DNA of 64,000 nt from NCBI GenBank assembly GCA_033964015.1, contig CM066924.1, forward strand, positions 4,012,251 to 4,076,250. Direction: 5' to 3'. The first letter of the stretch is position 1. Every line of letters starts with the position of its first letter. This DNA comes from Scolanthus callimorphus. Its lineage: Eukaryota; Cnidaria; Anthozoa; Actiniaria; Edwardsiidae. The position numbers were made by a program, and so were the translations under genes. The notes beneath the pieces were generated by a model, which was not told where the DNA came from, ran no database searches, and saw only the letters and a program-made list of their open reading frames with translations. This document shows, in pieces, positions 35,601 through 50,600 of this stretch.

Positions 35601-38600
35601 CAAGCCAAACCCGGGTCATGTCCTGTCGTACCAGCGAATAGATGTACATCCGAGGACTCTAGTGTTTCCTCTAGTGCCCTCATACTGTGCGGGACATCTG
35701 CGGGACACGCGGGACGAAGTGACAAACAGAATGACTGGGACTGCCCAGGAGAGCAGAAGTGCTGCTTCGACTCCACGGCTTGTGACCACATCTGCCGTGA
35801 TCCGCCTCTAAGTATGTATTACTATTTAACAATTAGTGTACACTAAAAGCGTTTCTCTTCAAAATAAGTTTTGATAAACGTTGCGGCAATTTCGAGTAAG
35901 AAATAAGCTATAGGAAAACTTCTGGAATTCCAAATATGGTAAGTAGAAACTTCCATATAAGGACACTTTTAGAGCGACACTTTAACGACACATTTCAACA
36001 GGAACCATCTTCATTCCAACATTTCCTATCGTGGAGGCTAAAGAAGGGTTGTGCCATGAGCTCCTGGTTGTGCTCCATCCGGTTCTATCAACATGTGGAT
36101 ATTGTTTTCGTCCTCAGAATGTGATGGCCAATTTGATTTAGCCCTCCTGGTCGAGTCTTCAAGTTCAGTCGGCAAACAAGGCCTTGCAAAAGTAAAGGAC
36201 TTCGCTAATCAACTGATAGACGCATTCACCATCTCCCAGCCAAACACACACGTAGCAGTGATCTCCTACGTGACTACGCCCACGCTACAACTCGGCTTGG
36301 GTACCTTGGGTACCCTTGATGCTGCAGGGATAAAGAGTGCGGTAGGACAGGTAAATCTGACGGATGGAGGGGTACCATCTACTGCGGCAGCCATGCGGAT
36401 GGCCTTGAATGATGTGTTTACTGTAAGAGGAGGCATGAGGGAGAGCTCCAATAAGGTGGGTAGAGGAATACAATGATATCGGTTTTACAAGACCATCTGA
36501 AGGTTGACTATACTTATAACGAGCAGTTTAATTTTTATTGGCGAATGCAAGTTATGAAATTAAAATTGCGGAGATTTGTGGAAAAACACAAGAAATTTTT
36601 TCACACTAGAAAATTATTAATTAGAACTGGAATCTTGAAAACAATTTCTCATTAAATTATTGTTTCATTGTATCCAGTCTCTTGTGATCATAAGCCAGGG
36701 AAAGTTACTGAACCCATCTCAAGCCGCAGTGGTAGCCGTTCAACTCAGGCAGAAACTTGTCGATGTGTTTGTTATACCAATCGGCGACAGTCCAGATGTA
36801 ACTGGACTCAGAAAGGTGGTGTCTAAACCTGAGGACAAGAATGTGTTCATGACCACATCATACGGAGCGCTTCAACCTAACCTGAGGGCGCTTACCAGGA
36901 CGATATGTGCGGGGGCAACGAAAGAGGAACGTAAGTTGAGATTACCCTTTTATTTTATCTAAACTCAAAGCTTCAAAGACCAACGTCGAATCTTCCGAGC
37001 AAACTTCAACTAAGATGAAATATTTCCAACCACGTTACTGTTGCTACTGTTTATGGTTACTTTTTGTTGATGTTTTGTCTTCTATCTCTTTTTCATTGTC
37101 ATGTTTGTATTTTCACCAGCATGTGGTGAGCCCCTTGATATTTACTTCGGGATTCCTACCGCAAAGGAGCTTGGAGGAGAATTTCAGGACATCAAGCAGT
37201 TCTTCTCCCGTCTAACAACACACTTTCAAGTTGATCCCCGGAAGGCACATATAGGTGTCTTAAGATACAGTAACACGGCCGACATGGTTCTCAAGTTAGA
37301 TCAGCGATACAGCAGGGGTGGTGTGTCATCCTTCATTGAGGGGATGAAACCCGAAGGCGCAGGTTTTAATGTTCGGAGAGCACTCGAGGCGGCGGCCGAT
37401 TACGCGTTTACCATCTTCGGAGGAGTTCGGCAGACTGCGCCGAAAACATTCGTGCTATTTCTCGCACGTGAACTTAAAGAACCTAAGGTAAATTACGCTA
37501 CTTGAAGATGCAAACTTTGCAAATCTTGGTGTATGATATTCGCACAAATTGAAGACTTCTCCAGGAATATCTGCGCTCAAATAAACGAGTTTGAACGCAA
37601 CACTTTTAATTTAATTCGTGCCTGTTGTTTTAGTTGAGGGTGTGATTATTGCGTGCCTTCTGAGACAAGACATCACTATTGTCGTGACTGATACAATGAG
37701 GCGTTCTATTAGATGGTTGTCTCTCAGTTTCACGTTTCGTTTTTCAGCAAAGTATCCAAGTAGCTACTACAAAACTAAAGAACATGGGCGTGAGATTGAT
37801 CATAGTTTCGCTAAGTGGAGAGGCAGTGAATCCTTTCTTGGGTACAATTTCGTCTCAACCCAAGTCACGGTACCTCGTTACGGCGTTAAGCTACAACGAA
37901 CTGGCTGGAGAGGTATATAAAGTAGCAGGAACAGTGTGTAAAGGTAAGGAATATGTCCAACTTTCTATAGAAATCATCACTCAGCGAGGAGATATATTAG
38001 CCGCACTGCTTCAAATGCACTGACAATCGGAGCGAATGCACAGGCAAGACTACAGCACTCGAGTACATTTTGTATATCATTGTTCTAATGTGTACCAGTA
38101 AATGATTGGCCTGCTTACATTTCAGTGAACTACGGAAAGTGCAAGGCGTTGCGTCCATCATCGATTGGTGAATGTCCACCACAGGAGGACCATGAATGCA
38201 ATTTGGACAAGGACTGTTCTGATGACCAGGTCTGCTGTACTGGACGATGTGGTAGAATATGCGAGAAGAAAGTCGACAGTAAGTTTCGCAAGCTTCTGGT
38301 CCGGACAATTAGCGACACAGGTGACAGATGGAGACTGAAGTACATGTCATTGCTGTAACTCAAATTCAACGATCTGATGGGATGAGCTGGTTTTCAGGAG
38401 TTTCTGCGCTTCCGTCCATTTCATTTCCGCACACATTTCTTTTCGAAAAGCGATCACATATCATCTATAGAATGAACTCTTGAAATCAGATAGAGCGGCT
38501 TTCAGATAGATGACGAAGATTGTTTGTGTTATTGTTCATATATTTGCGTAACCTAATAAAGGTAATATAATCTTGAAAATGCCTTTATTTGTGCAGTTAC

Positions 38601-41600
38601 AAATCTTTTTCACCTGCTGGATAACGCTCAAATTCAAAATTGTTTCGTCTGTTAGGTCACAACATCCTCGTTATTGGTTTTTTCCAGATTGTTTCGTGAC
38701 CATGGATATAGCTCTAGCTATAGACACCACCTCAGGCATTTCCAACGAGGACATGAGGAATGTAAAGACCTTCACTTCTAATCTCGTGCACTCTCTCGCG
38801 GATTCTGCGAACGCCATTAGGTTTGGTCTCATGACGTACGGGGAGACGGCTAAAACACTCTTCGACTTCAAGCACATTGCATCTGAGAGCAAAATTAGGT
38901 AAGATACGAAGATTTTTGAGGTAACAACTTTGATTGATAAATATGCTCTTCGTGTTGAAGATTTTTTGAACCCGTACCCCAACAGGTAGAGCGCCGACCT
39001 GCTGTGGGGGTTTCATACAGGGGGAGGTGCCGATTCGACTCCTGGCCGTACCAACACTCAGGGTCTTTTCCTGAATAATTGAGTTCAAGGCGCTGCCTTT
39101 GCTCCTCTAATAAGGAATACCATTTCGTATCGCATCCTAACAAACACAAATATTCTGTACACGCCATTCTACTTGTTCAGTATAGGTTTGTAATGTGATA
39201 TATTAGGCACTTGTCTGACGAAATGTCTTACATGGATTTATAGAGCGACGATAGACCAGCTGAAACCATCCAACGAATCAACTCGACGAGTGGACAAGGC
39301 CTTGCAGACTATGACCAAGGAAATATTTAGCCTAGAGGGGGGTATGCGACAGGGACACCCACGATACGCTTTCTTCATTACAGCAGGGACCACTTCAGCT
39401 AGATCCGAAGACCTCACGAAAGCTTCCGAAGACTTGAGAAAACTAGGCGTCAATATTATGGCCGTGGGAATCAGTAGTCAATCGGATAGTGGATTCTTGA
39501 ATGAACTGGCGACGGAGTCAAGATTTGCTTTTCCACTTGCATCAAGTAGAGATTTGCAGACGATGTGGCCCAACATACAGAAACAACTATGCAATCGTGA
39601 GTTTTCTTTATTTTTATATATTTGTCTCATCTTACCTGAAAAAAACCTGCACTAGAATCCTTTTAGTAACTGCGCCGGGAAAGGTTTCTGCTGGCATTTC
39701 ATATGAAACGAAATCCTATATTCCTCAAAATATGGCCTTTCATCTTCGACGTTAAAATTTGAGCGAAAAAAAAAGAGACACGGCTTTCATTATAACCATT
39801 GGCTGATATCCGCTGCTAGTTTAATATTCCACATTCTTTGCTGTTCCAGCAAAACCCGGGTCATGTCCCTACGTAAGCGCGAATAGATGTACATCCGGGA
39901 ACTCTAGTGTCTCCTCTAGTGACGACATACCGTGCGGGACATCTGCGGGACACGCGGGACGAAGTGACAAACAGAATGACTGGGACTGCCCCGGAGAGCA
40001 GAAATGCTGTTTGGACCCCACGGCCTGTTATTACATCTGCCGTGATCCACCTCTAAGTATGTATTATTGCTAAATTCTTGTGCGCAATTAATGCTGAATC
40101 CCAGATAATAGTCGTCAAAGCAATAGCCTTATTTCTGCCACAAAACAAAGTTCTAAAAGTTTTTATATTCATGACTGCGACTTTTACGTTAAATGAGCTT
40201 CTATTATTGGGTATTCAGTATTGCAGGGGTCGCACTTGGCAAACTTTTCTGACTTTGCGGTCAGAATTTGCCAGAAACGATTTCCTAACGCGACCGACTT
40301 TGCCATGGAACTAAAAATTTACCAGCTGACCACTTGTTTAGGGAGAATAGAATGATTTGTCAATCAGAAGACAAAAGCAAAATTAAAATAGCAAAATAGG
40401 TGGCAAATGTCTTTCGTGCTGGTGTGACCACAATTTGTGGAGCAGAACACTTTGCCTAGACTTTTTTAAGACATTTTTTAATGAAACTTTCGGAAAAGTT
40501 TGACCCTTTCCTTTCTTAAAATTTTGTTTTATGGAAGAATGTATAATTCACGAAGACTACTACATCCTGTAAAATAAGTAACGTTAGATCAATTTTGCGC
40601 CACCAAACAACAACAACAACAATCTTTATTTGTACTTTTTGTAGTTTACATTTGGTTATATAAAAAGGTAGTTAAGGTAAGCCAAGCAGGTAGTTTAAAG
40701 GTGCAAAATTTGACACAAAATAGTTTGTACAGGCAAACTAGAGAAGCACTAGACAAAATGATTTTCTCGTTACCTGATAATTCTCAATATTTTTGTGGCA
40801 CCTTAGGGACTGGTCCTTAATTAGAGCGGGGAAGGGGTGGTGCAGTTTGTATCTTGGTCTACATGTTTTTGAGAAATCCTCCCCTGACAAGATGCAGTGA
40901 AAATGTCGGACCTCCCAAATGTGGTGACATATTTAATGGTGACCCTCCCCCATCATTCACTGGATCTAGTCACACTACCTTAATCTAATTAAGGAGAAGG
41001 TGAGTTGCTAAAATCCCAGATAATTATTATGTTGCTAAGTTATTAGTATTGCTTACAGTGTTATCGGTCAATCTAGAGATCCTATTACACTCTGACCCTA
41101 ATAACGTTTGCGTAAAAAATAATGACCCTCCCTTCATCATTTGCAGCAACTTTTTTACCCTCCCTTTTTCACCCCCATGAAAATTAGAGGCCCTCCCCAT
41201 ATTTGCACCAGCCCTCCCCCTCTAATTTTATGACCAGTCCCTTAGAAGGATTTTCGTCGATGCGGTTTTTTGCATTCACGAACCACTTTGTGCATATTGT
41301 TTCCTCCTCAGAATGTGAAGGTCAATTTGATTTAGCCCTGCTCATCGAGTCCTCGAGCTCAGTCGGCAAACAAGGACTTGAAAAAGTAAAGGACTTCGCT
41401 AATCAGCTGATAGACGCATTCAACATCTCCCATCCAAACACACACGTGGCCATCATCTCCTTCTCGAACACGCCCACTCTACAACTCGGCCTTGGTACCT
41501 TGAGGGGTCCTACCCTTGATGCTATAGGGGTACAGAGTGCGGTAAGACGGGTACAGCTGTCGGATGGAGGAGTCACGTCTACTGCGGCAGCCATGCGGAT

Positions 41601-44600
41601 GGCGTTGAATGATGTGTTTACTGTAAGAGGAGGCATGAGGGAGAGCTCCAATAAGGTAATGGTTGAAGGAATACAATCATATCGGTTTTACCAGACCCCG
41701 AATTTTAACGAGTAAATGATCTGCCGAATGTGATCAAACGTAAATGGGAGGGAGAGCTCCAATAAGGTGAGGCTTAAAGGAGTACAATGAAGCGTCGTCC
41801 AAAGCCAAACGGCTGAAAACCAATGATAAGCGTTTAATATTTATCCTCCTAGAAATGATTTTGGTTGCTAAAGTTTTGAGTTTTAACAACAATTACATAT
41901 CTGAAGGATTTACCATATTTATAAGGAGTAGTTTTAATTTCATTAAAACGTTTTTTTGGGCGAATGCCATTTATAAAATTAAAAGTTGTGAGAATCGTGA
42001 GAATAAAATACAACTGGTGTCAAGAAAACCACCCCTCATCAAATCGTTGTTTTATTATCTTCAGTCTCTTGTGATCATAAGCCAGGGAAAGTTACAAAAC
42101 CCATCTCAAACCGCAGTGGTAGCCGTTCAACTCAGGCAGAAACTTGTCGATGTGTTTGTTATACCAATCGGCGACAGTCCAGATGTAGCTGGACTCAGAA
42201 AGGTGGTGTCTAAACCTGAGGACAAGAATGTGTTCATGACCACATCATACGGAGCGCTTCAACCTAACCTGAGGGCGCTTACCAGGACGATATGTGCGGG
42301 GGCAAGGAAAGAAGAACGTAAGTTTAAAATATCATTTTATTTGATCTAAACTCAAGGATTCAAAGACCAAGATCGAATCTTCCGTGTAAACTTCAAATAA
42401 GGTGAAATATTTCCAGCCACGTTACTATTGCTACTGTTTTTATAGTTACTTTTTCTTGATGTTAAATCTTCCACCTCTTGTTTGCTTTACCTTTTTCATT
42501 GTCATGTTTGTATTTTCGCCAGCATGTGGTGAACCCGTTGATATTTACTTCGGGATTCCTACCGCGAAGGAGCTTGGAGGAGAATTTCATGACATCAAGC
42601 AGTTCTTCGACCGTCTAACAGCACACTTTCAAGTTCATCCCCGGAAGACACATATAGGTGTCTTAAGATACAGTGCCACGGCTGAGATGTTTCTTAAACT
42701 AGATGAGAGGTACAACAGCGCTGGCGTGAAGTCTTTCATTCAGCAAATGAGCCCGGAAGGCGCAGGTTTTAATGTTCGGAGAGCACTCGAGGCGGCTGCC
42801 GATTACGCGTTTACCATCTTCGGAGGGGTCCGGCAGACCTCGCCGAAAGTTTTCGTCCTATTTGTCGCACGTGACCTCAAAGAATCTAAGGTAAATGTAA
42901 ACTTTCCAAACCTAATTGTATAATGTTCGCACAAATTATAAAAAGGAAGAATATCTATACTCGAACGCAACACTTTTCGCGTTGTTGTTTTAGTTCAGGG
43001 TGTGGTTAAAGCTTGCCTTCTGAGACAAGATGACACAATTCTCGTGTCAGATAAAATGAGGCTTTCCATTAGGTGGTTGCCGACTTTGTACTGACATTCC
43101 AGCCAACCTTTAAGTACCCAGTTTTGTATTTGCTAAGTGTATGTAGAGGCCATCAAGGGCCCAGTCCACTTTTTAATGCTATCGATAACAACTGCATTAT
43201 TATTATTATTAATTCAATGTTTTTCACAGTTTCACACGTTTCGTTTTTCAGCAAAGTATACAAGCAGCTGCTACAAAACTAAAGAGCATGGGCGTGAGAT
43301 TGATCATAGTTTCGCTAAGTGGAAAGGCAGTGAATCCTTACTTGGGTACAATTTCGTCTCAACCCAAGTCACGGTACCTCATTACGGCGTTAAACAACGA
43401 TGAACTGGCTCTTGAGACATATAAAGTAGCAATAACAGTGTGCCAAGGTAAGGAATATGTCCAACGTTATATAGAAATGAATGAATAAATGTCATACAGT
43501 GGCGTGATAGATACGATATCATTAAATGTGCGCAAGTGCGGCCTTAAACACCACTGAAAAAACCTGAGAAAAAATCAGGCATAGAACGGGATTCGAACCC
43601 ACGACCTTTGCGATACCGGTGCAATGCTCTCCCAACTGAGCTATCCACGCCACAGGGAGAGGTCGTATACGGGTTAGCCCTTTATATGAAATGACGTGTC
43701 GCTTGACCCAAGCGAAAGTATAAATGAATAAATGTCATACAGTGGCGTGATAGATACGATATCATTAAATGTGCGCAAGTGCGGCCTTAAACACCACTGA
43801 AAAAACCTGAGAAAAAATCAGGCATAGAACGGGATTCGAACCCACGACCTTTGCGATACCGGTGCAATGCTCTCCCAACTGAGCTATCCACGCCACAGGG
43901 AGAGGTCGTATACGGGTTAGCCCTTTATATGAAATGACGTGTCGCTTGACCCAAGCGAAAGTATAAATGAATAAATGTCATACAGTGGCGTGATAGATAA
44001 TTTGTGCGAACATTATACAATTAGGTTTAGAAACCATCACACAACGAGAAGATATATTAGCCGCACTGCTCACAGTTACTGACAATCGGATCGAATGCAC
44101 AGGCAAGACTACAGCACTCAAGTACATTTTGAATATCATTGTTCTAATATGCAATGTGTACCAGTAAATGATTGGCCTGCTTACATTTCAGTGAACTACG
44201 GAAAGTGCAAGGCGTTGCGTCCATCGTCGATTGGTGAATGTCCACCACAGATGGACCATGAATGCAATTTGGACAAGGACTGCTCTAGTGACCGAGTCTG
44301 CTGTACTGGACGATGTGGTAGAATATGCGAGAAGAAAGTCGACAGTAAGTTTTGCAAGCTTCTGGTCTGGACAATTAGCGACACAGGTGACAGATGGAGA
44401 CTGAAGTACATGTCATTGCTGTAACTCAAACTCAACGATCTGATTGTATGAGCTGGTTTTTAGGAGTTTCTGCGCTTCCGTCCATTTCATTTCCGCGCAC
44501 ATTTCTTTTCGAAAAGGGATCACATATCATCTATAGAATGAACTCTTGAAATCAGATAGAGCGGCTTTCAGATGAGTGACGAAGATTATTTGTGTTATTG

Positions 44601-47600
44601 TTCATATATTTGCGTAACCTTATAAAGGTAATATAATCTTGAAAATGCCTTTATTTGTGCAGTTACAAATCTTTTTCACCTGCTGGATAACGCTCAAATT
44701 CAAAATTGTTTCGACTGTTAGGTCACAACACTCTCGTTATTGGTTCTTTCCAGATTGTTTCGTGACCATGGATATAGCTCTAGCTATAGACACCACCTCA
44801 GACATGTCCAATGAGGACATGAGGAATGTAAAAACCTTCACTTCTAATCTCGTGCACTCGCTCGCGGATTCTGCCAACGCCATTAGGTTTGGTCTCATGA
44901 CGTACGGAGAGACGGCTAAAACACTCTTCAAGTTCAAGCAGATTGCGTCTGAGAGCAAAATAAGGTAAGATATTAAGGTCTTTAAGGTAACATCTCTGAT
45001 GGATAAATGTGCTCTTCGTTTTGAAGATATTATGCGCAAGTAGGCGAACAGGTAGAGCGCCGATCTGTTTTTGGGGACTTCAGACAGGGGGAGGTGTAGA
45101 TTCGACTCCTGGCTGGACGAACACTCAGGGTCTTTTTCTAAATAATTGAGTTCAAGGTGCTGCCCTTGCTCACGCCATTCTACTTGTTCAGTATAGGTTT
45201 GTAATGTGATATATTAGGCAATTGTCTGACGAAATGTCTTACATGGATTTATAGAGCGACGATAGACCAGCTGAAACCATCCAACCAATCAACTCGACGA
45301 GTGGACAAGGCCTTGCAGACTATGACCATGGAATTATTTAGCCTAGAGGGGGGTATGCGACAAGGACACCCACGCTACGCAATCTTCCTTACAGCGGGGG
45401 CCACTTCGGCTGGATCCGAAGTTCTCACGAAAGCTTCCGAAGGTTTGAGAGAACTAGGCGTCATTATTATGGCGGTGGGAATCAATAGACAGTCAGATAG
45501 TGGATTCTTGAATGAACTGGCGACGGAGTCAAGATTTGCTTTTCCTCTTGCATCAAGTGTACATTTGGAGACGCTGTGGCCCAACATGCAGGAACAAATG
45601 TGCAACCGTGAGTGTCAAATAATATTTTTTTATTCGTATTCTCCTCTTGTCTGAAAAGTCTCGAATCTGCAAAAATGTCCCCAATACACTAGACTCGTTT
45701 TTCTAACCCTGACGGGATAGTTTTCCGTTCTTATTTCAGATTCAAACAATATGGTACTTCGTTGAAGATATGAACTTATATGAACTTCCATCCGTGTTTA
45801 TGGAAGTTTGTGGAATCTTGTTCACAGTTTAGGTTCAATTCTATGGCACCCTTTGCAGCACCAGTCATCGACTTTTCATTTTTTATGCTTTTGTTGATGT
45901 TCGTGTTATTATGTGGGCTTTTGGGGGTATGACACAAGTGAAGGTCATTCGTTTTCTTGTCCACGCTCGCCCTATTTCTGAGGAAAGAGCGACAATCCTC
46001 ATTGATCTGTACCATACTGCTCATTGGTCTCCGTATTTTTTGTCTGAATCAGTAGTCTAATATTCCACCTTCTTTGCTCCTCCAGCTAAGCCCGGTCATG
46101 TCCTGTCGTACGCGCGAATACATGTACATCCGGGAACTCTAGTGTCTCCTCTAGTGGCGACATACCGTGCGGGACATCAGCGGGACACACGGGACGAAGT
46201 GACAAACAGAATGACTGGGACTGCCCAGGAGAGCAGAAGTGCTGTTTGGACTCAACGGCCTGTTACCACATCTGCCGTGATCCGCCTCTAAGTATGTATT
46301 ATTATTAAATTGTTATGAGCTGCATTCCATACAATAGTTGTCGATGCCATAGGTCTTCTTTCTGTCACAAACAAAATTGGAAAAACTGTTATCTTGAAGA
46401 CTGCGTCAAAGTTGAGCATAGTTGAGCATCTTTCATTGATCAAATAGTAAGTATTTTCAAACTTTGTTCTACAGACGACTGAATAAATATAAGCGCGCTT
46501 GCTAATACATGGTAATAGGAAATGCTAGAGCAGTTTTGGACCAAGAAGAGGAGAGAAAGGTCCTTTCTCAAGTCTCTCGTTCTCTGACATTTACAGCGCT
46601 TCTCATTGTTGCGGATAAGAAGGGCCTTCCTTAATTCATAAACTCACTATGTGCATGTTGTTTTCGTTCTCAGAATGTGAAGGCCAATTTGATTTAGCCC
46701 TCCTGGTCGAGTCCTCAAGCTCAGTCGGCAAACAAGGCCTTAAAAAAGTAAAGGACTTCGCTAATCAACTGATAGATGCATTCACGATCTCACAGCCATA
46801 CACACACGTAGCCCTCATCTCCTACTCAGCCACGCCCACTCTACAACTCGGCCTTGGTACCTTGAGGGGTCCTACCCTTGATGCTGAAGGGGTAAAGAGT
46901 GCGGTAGGACGGGTACAGCTGACGGATGGAGGGGTACCGTCTACTGCGGCAGCCATGCGGATGGCATTGAATGATGTGTTTACTGTAAGAGGAGGCATGA
47001 GGGAGAGCTCCAATAAGGTAATGGGTAGAGGAATACAATGATATCGGTTTTACCAGACCATGAATTTTAACGAGTAAATGATCTGCCGAATGTGATCAAA
47101 CGTAAATGTGCACGCCACTAAGGAAGTCTCTAAGTCACACCCTTAGTTTCGCTTTTTACCCGCTCCCTTTCAACCAACCGTGCTTTCGTACTTCTCCCAA
47201 GTCAAACGTCTGGAAAGCCGTGATAAAGTCTTCGAAATTTTTGTGGTTGCAAAGTTTTAGTTTGTAACAACAATTTGATATATGAAGGACTGGTCTCACT
47301 TTTTATAAAAGGAAGTTCTATTTTCATTTGGCGAATGCCAATTAGAACATTAAAAGTTCGAATAATTGTGGGGGAAAGAAACAAGAAGCTCTTCACACTA
47401 AAAAAATTATCAACAAAACAGGCATCTAGAAAACAAGTCCTCATTCAATTATTGTTTCATTATCTTCAGTCTCTTGTGATCATAAGCCAGGGAAAGTTAC
47501 TAAATCCAACTCAAGCCGCAGCCGTTGCCCTTCAACTCAGGCATAAACTTGTCGATGTGTTTGTTATACCAATCGGCGACAGTCCAGATGTAGCTGGACT

Positions 47601-50600
47601 CAGAAAGGTGGTGTCTAAACCTGTAGACAAGAATGTGTTCATGACTACATCGTACGGAGCGCTTCAACCTAACCTGAGGGCGCTTACCAGGACGATATGT
47701 GCGGGGGCAACGAAAGAGGAACGTAAGTTGAGATTATTCTTTTGCTTGGTCTAAAATCACACCTTCAAATAGCGAGAGTTACAGCTACCGCAAGATCGAA
47801 GTCTTCCGTGTAGACTTCAACTGCTGATGTAATATAATCAAAACCGAGAGAACATGTTCCATCATTTACAAACACCGAGAAGTGGGTTAAAAACACGACT
47901 TATTATTTAGAAATCCTAACGAAAACAATGTCGAGTATTTGATATAACTTCTCAGACGAATCGTTTAAGCTCGGGAAAAGAAGGAATCTCAAAAAACTAT
48001 CCCATTCAAGACCACGTATCTAAAACCCCCTTCATGCTTGTGATTTTCTTTGTTTAGGCTTGATGAATTATTAACGGGTTTGAGTTAAGAGATGTTTTCA
48101 ACCATGTTACTGTTGTTCTTGATTGTTTCTCTTCCTTGATGCCTTGTTTTCCGTATCTATTTCTCGCTTTACGTTTTTTTCCTCATGTTTATATTTTTAC
48201 CAGCATGTGGCGAACCCGTTGATATTTACTTCGGCATTCCTACTGCTAAAGAGCTTGGGGGAGAATTTCAGGACATCAAGCAGTTCTTCTCCCGTCTAGC
48301 GACACTCTTCCAAGTTGAATCCCGGAAGACACATATAGGTGTCTTACGATACAGTAACACCGCTGACATGGTTCTCAAGTTAGATCAGAGATACAGCAGG
48401 CCTGGTGTGTCGTCGTTCATTGAGGGGATGAAACCCGAAGGCGCAGGTTTTAATGTTCGGAGAGCACTAGAGGCGGCGGCCGATTACGCGTTTACCATCT
48501 TTGGAGGGGTTCGGCAGACCGCGCCGAAAGTTTTCGTGCTACTTGTCGCACGTGAACTGGAAGAATCTAAGGTAAATATGAGCAACTTGAAGGTTGCAAA
48601 ACTTCCATTAAAATTTGTTTTTCTAATGAGTTTATTTTGGATAATTATTTTTGGGGCACGTCCTGAACTCAGTCCATTATTTTTTAAGTTTGTCCGTAAC
48701 TTGCGTTACGAATTCAATTTTTCACTAATTTTACTTTTTTTTTTAGCAAAATGTCTTAGCAGCTGCTACAAAACTAAAGAACATGGGCGTGAGATTGATC
48801 ATAGTTTCACCACGTGGAAAGGCAGTGGATCCTTACTTGGGTACAATTTCCTCTCAACCCAAGTCACGGTACCTCGTTACAGCATTAGACTATGACGAAC
48901 TGGGCGTTGAGTCGTATAAAGTAGCAGGAACAGCGTGCAAAGGTGAGGAATGTGTCCAAGTAATGAACTTTCTATATAGAAATCATCATAGCGGGGGATA
49001 TATAGCCACAATACTTTCCTTGCTGAGTATGAGAACGAACGCGCTCCTAGAAACGGTAACATGTGCTAAATGCTCAAAGTTTTTGAACCCCTTTAATGTG
49101 TCTTTGTAAATCCCGGAGAAACAGTGCATTTTGGCCATGGTTCGCCAGCTCCAATAACAGAGAATTTTCCTTTTTTGGAGAGCAAAGAATGATTTTCTGT
49201 CACAGGAAAATGTTCCCATGACAACGATTATCGTTGTTTTTCGATAAATGACAGTGTTAGTATTCTCCGGTTACAAGTGTGGCCGACATACTATTCTACT
49301 ATGACTACGACCTTGGTGATTTCATGTGACTCCCGTGAGACAACATCATGAGCATTTCATTATTAGTAAATCAGATGGCAAAATCATTCAACCACCAACC
49401 ACTCAGAGAGCAAAATAATCCCTCACTAGTGCTTTTAGCAAGTAAATTATTTCACCTGCTTTCAGCTCGCGAAAGAAAAGGCGGGAATGTTGTCGGAAAA
49501 TTAGCATTAGTAGCGTTCATTGGACAAACGTATAGATTTTGCCATAGCTCACGACAGCTAAATAAAACTCGCTGAAAGATATTCTCAGCAAACGATATCC
49601 CTGCTTACATTTCAGTGAACTACGGAAAGTGCAAGGCGTGGCGTCCATCGTCGATTGGTGAATGTCCACCACAGGAGGACCATGAATGCAATTTGGACAA
49701 GGACTGTTCTGTTGACCAGGTCTGCTGTACTGGACGATGTGGTAGAATATGCGAGAAGAAAGTCGACAGTAAGTTTTGCAAGTTTCTCTTTTGAAAAACA
49801 TTTGAAAATTAAAATTAACTGTATTCATCGGTTCATCGGTCATGAGATGTTAAAATCGCCGATGGCAGAACACCATCGTTATGTCTATGCCATTTATATC
49901 CAAGTGTAACGATTATTGAATCGTGAGATCGCATTATTGGTGCAGTTGCAATAAGCCAAATCAGGGTTTAAGAAAAACCGCGAGAGTCCTGGGTCGAGGG
50001 GAAAAAAACCTCACCGGAAGTAATTTTCTTCCATATGTTTTACTGTAAAAAGAGCTCGGTTTTAGGCTCGATTAGTTGTGCTCTGGCGTTGTGATTCGCA
50101 GTTTTATACGAAAATATCGAGCACAGGATATTAGTTTAATCCTTTCTTCGCTAGAATCAAGGCAGTTTTGATCCTGAAATTATTTTCTGTTCAAGAAAAC
50201 GGAGAAACGAAACTCGAGGTAAGTCACCTCTCCGTCAGTGTTCTCTACCGAATGACAAACACGAGTTGATATGCTCTTGTTTCCTTCAAAGGACTATTAA
50301 TACTCTTTTAATTTTACAAATAAATCCGTTCTTTTCAAGCAATTATTTCGCTATACAGCTGTAAATGGGTTTCATGAAATCCTATTGACCTCTTGATTCT
50401 TGACGGCCAAGTAAAAAAAACCGCGCACATGAAAAACATAAACAAATCGAGAATCTTTCTCGCGTTGTAAAATTCGCAGTTTATACGGACTGAAATATCG
50501 AGCACAGGATATTAAATTAATCCTTTCTTCGCTAGAATCAAGGCGGTTTTGATCGTGAAATTAGTTTCTTCTCAAGGAAACGAAACTCGCTTCCCATTCG

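Larger units (their letters stand above)
43481..43990. repeat. Perfect 243-bp tandem duplication with tRNA-like genes
   Basis: 'atgaataaatgtcatacagt' begins at 43481, 43724 and 43967, a 243-bp period. Two full units appear identical and a third starts before normal B3-C3 intron sequence resumes. Each unit holds one minus-strand tRNA-like sequence. The lack of differences implies a very recent duplication or an assembly artefact. Confidence 0.9.

Noticed and set aside
36285..36473. Recurrent minus-strand frames opposite every A and D exon
   Set aside because: Repeated shadows of the VWA exons; none has its own features.
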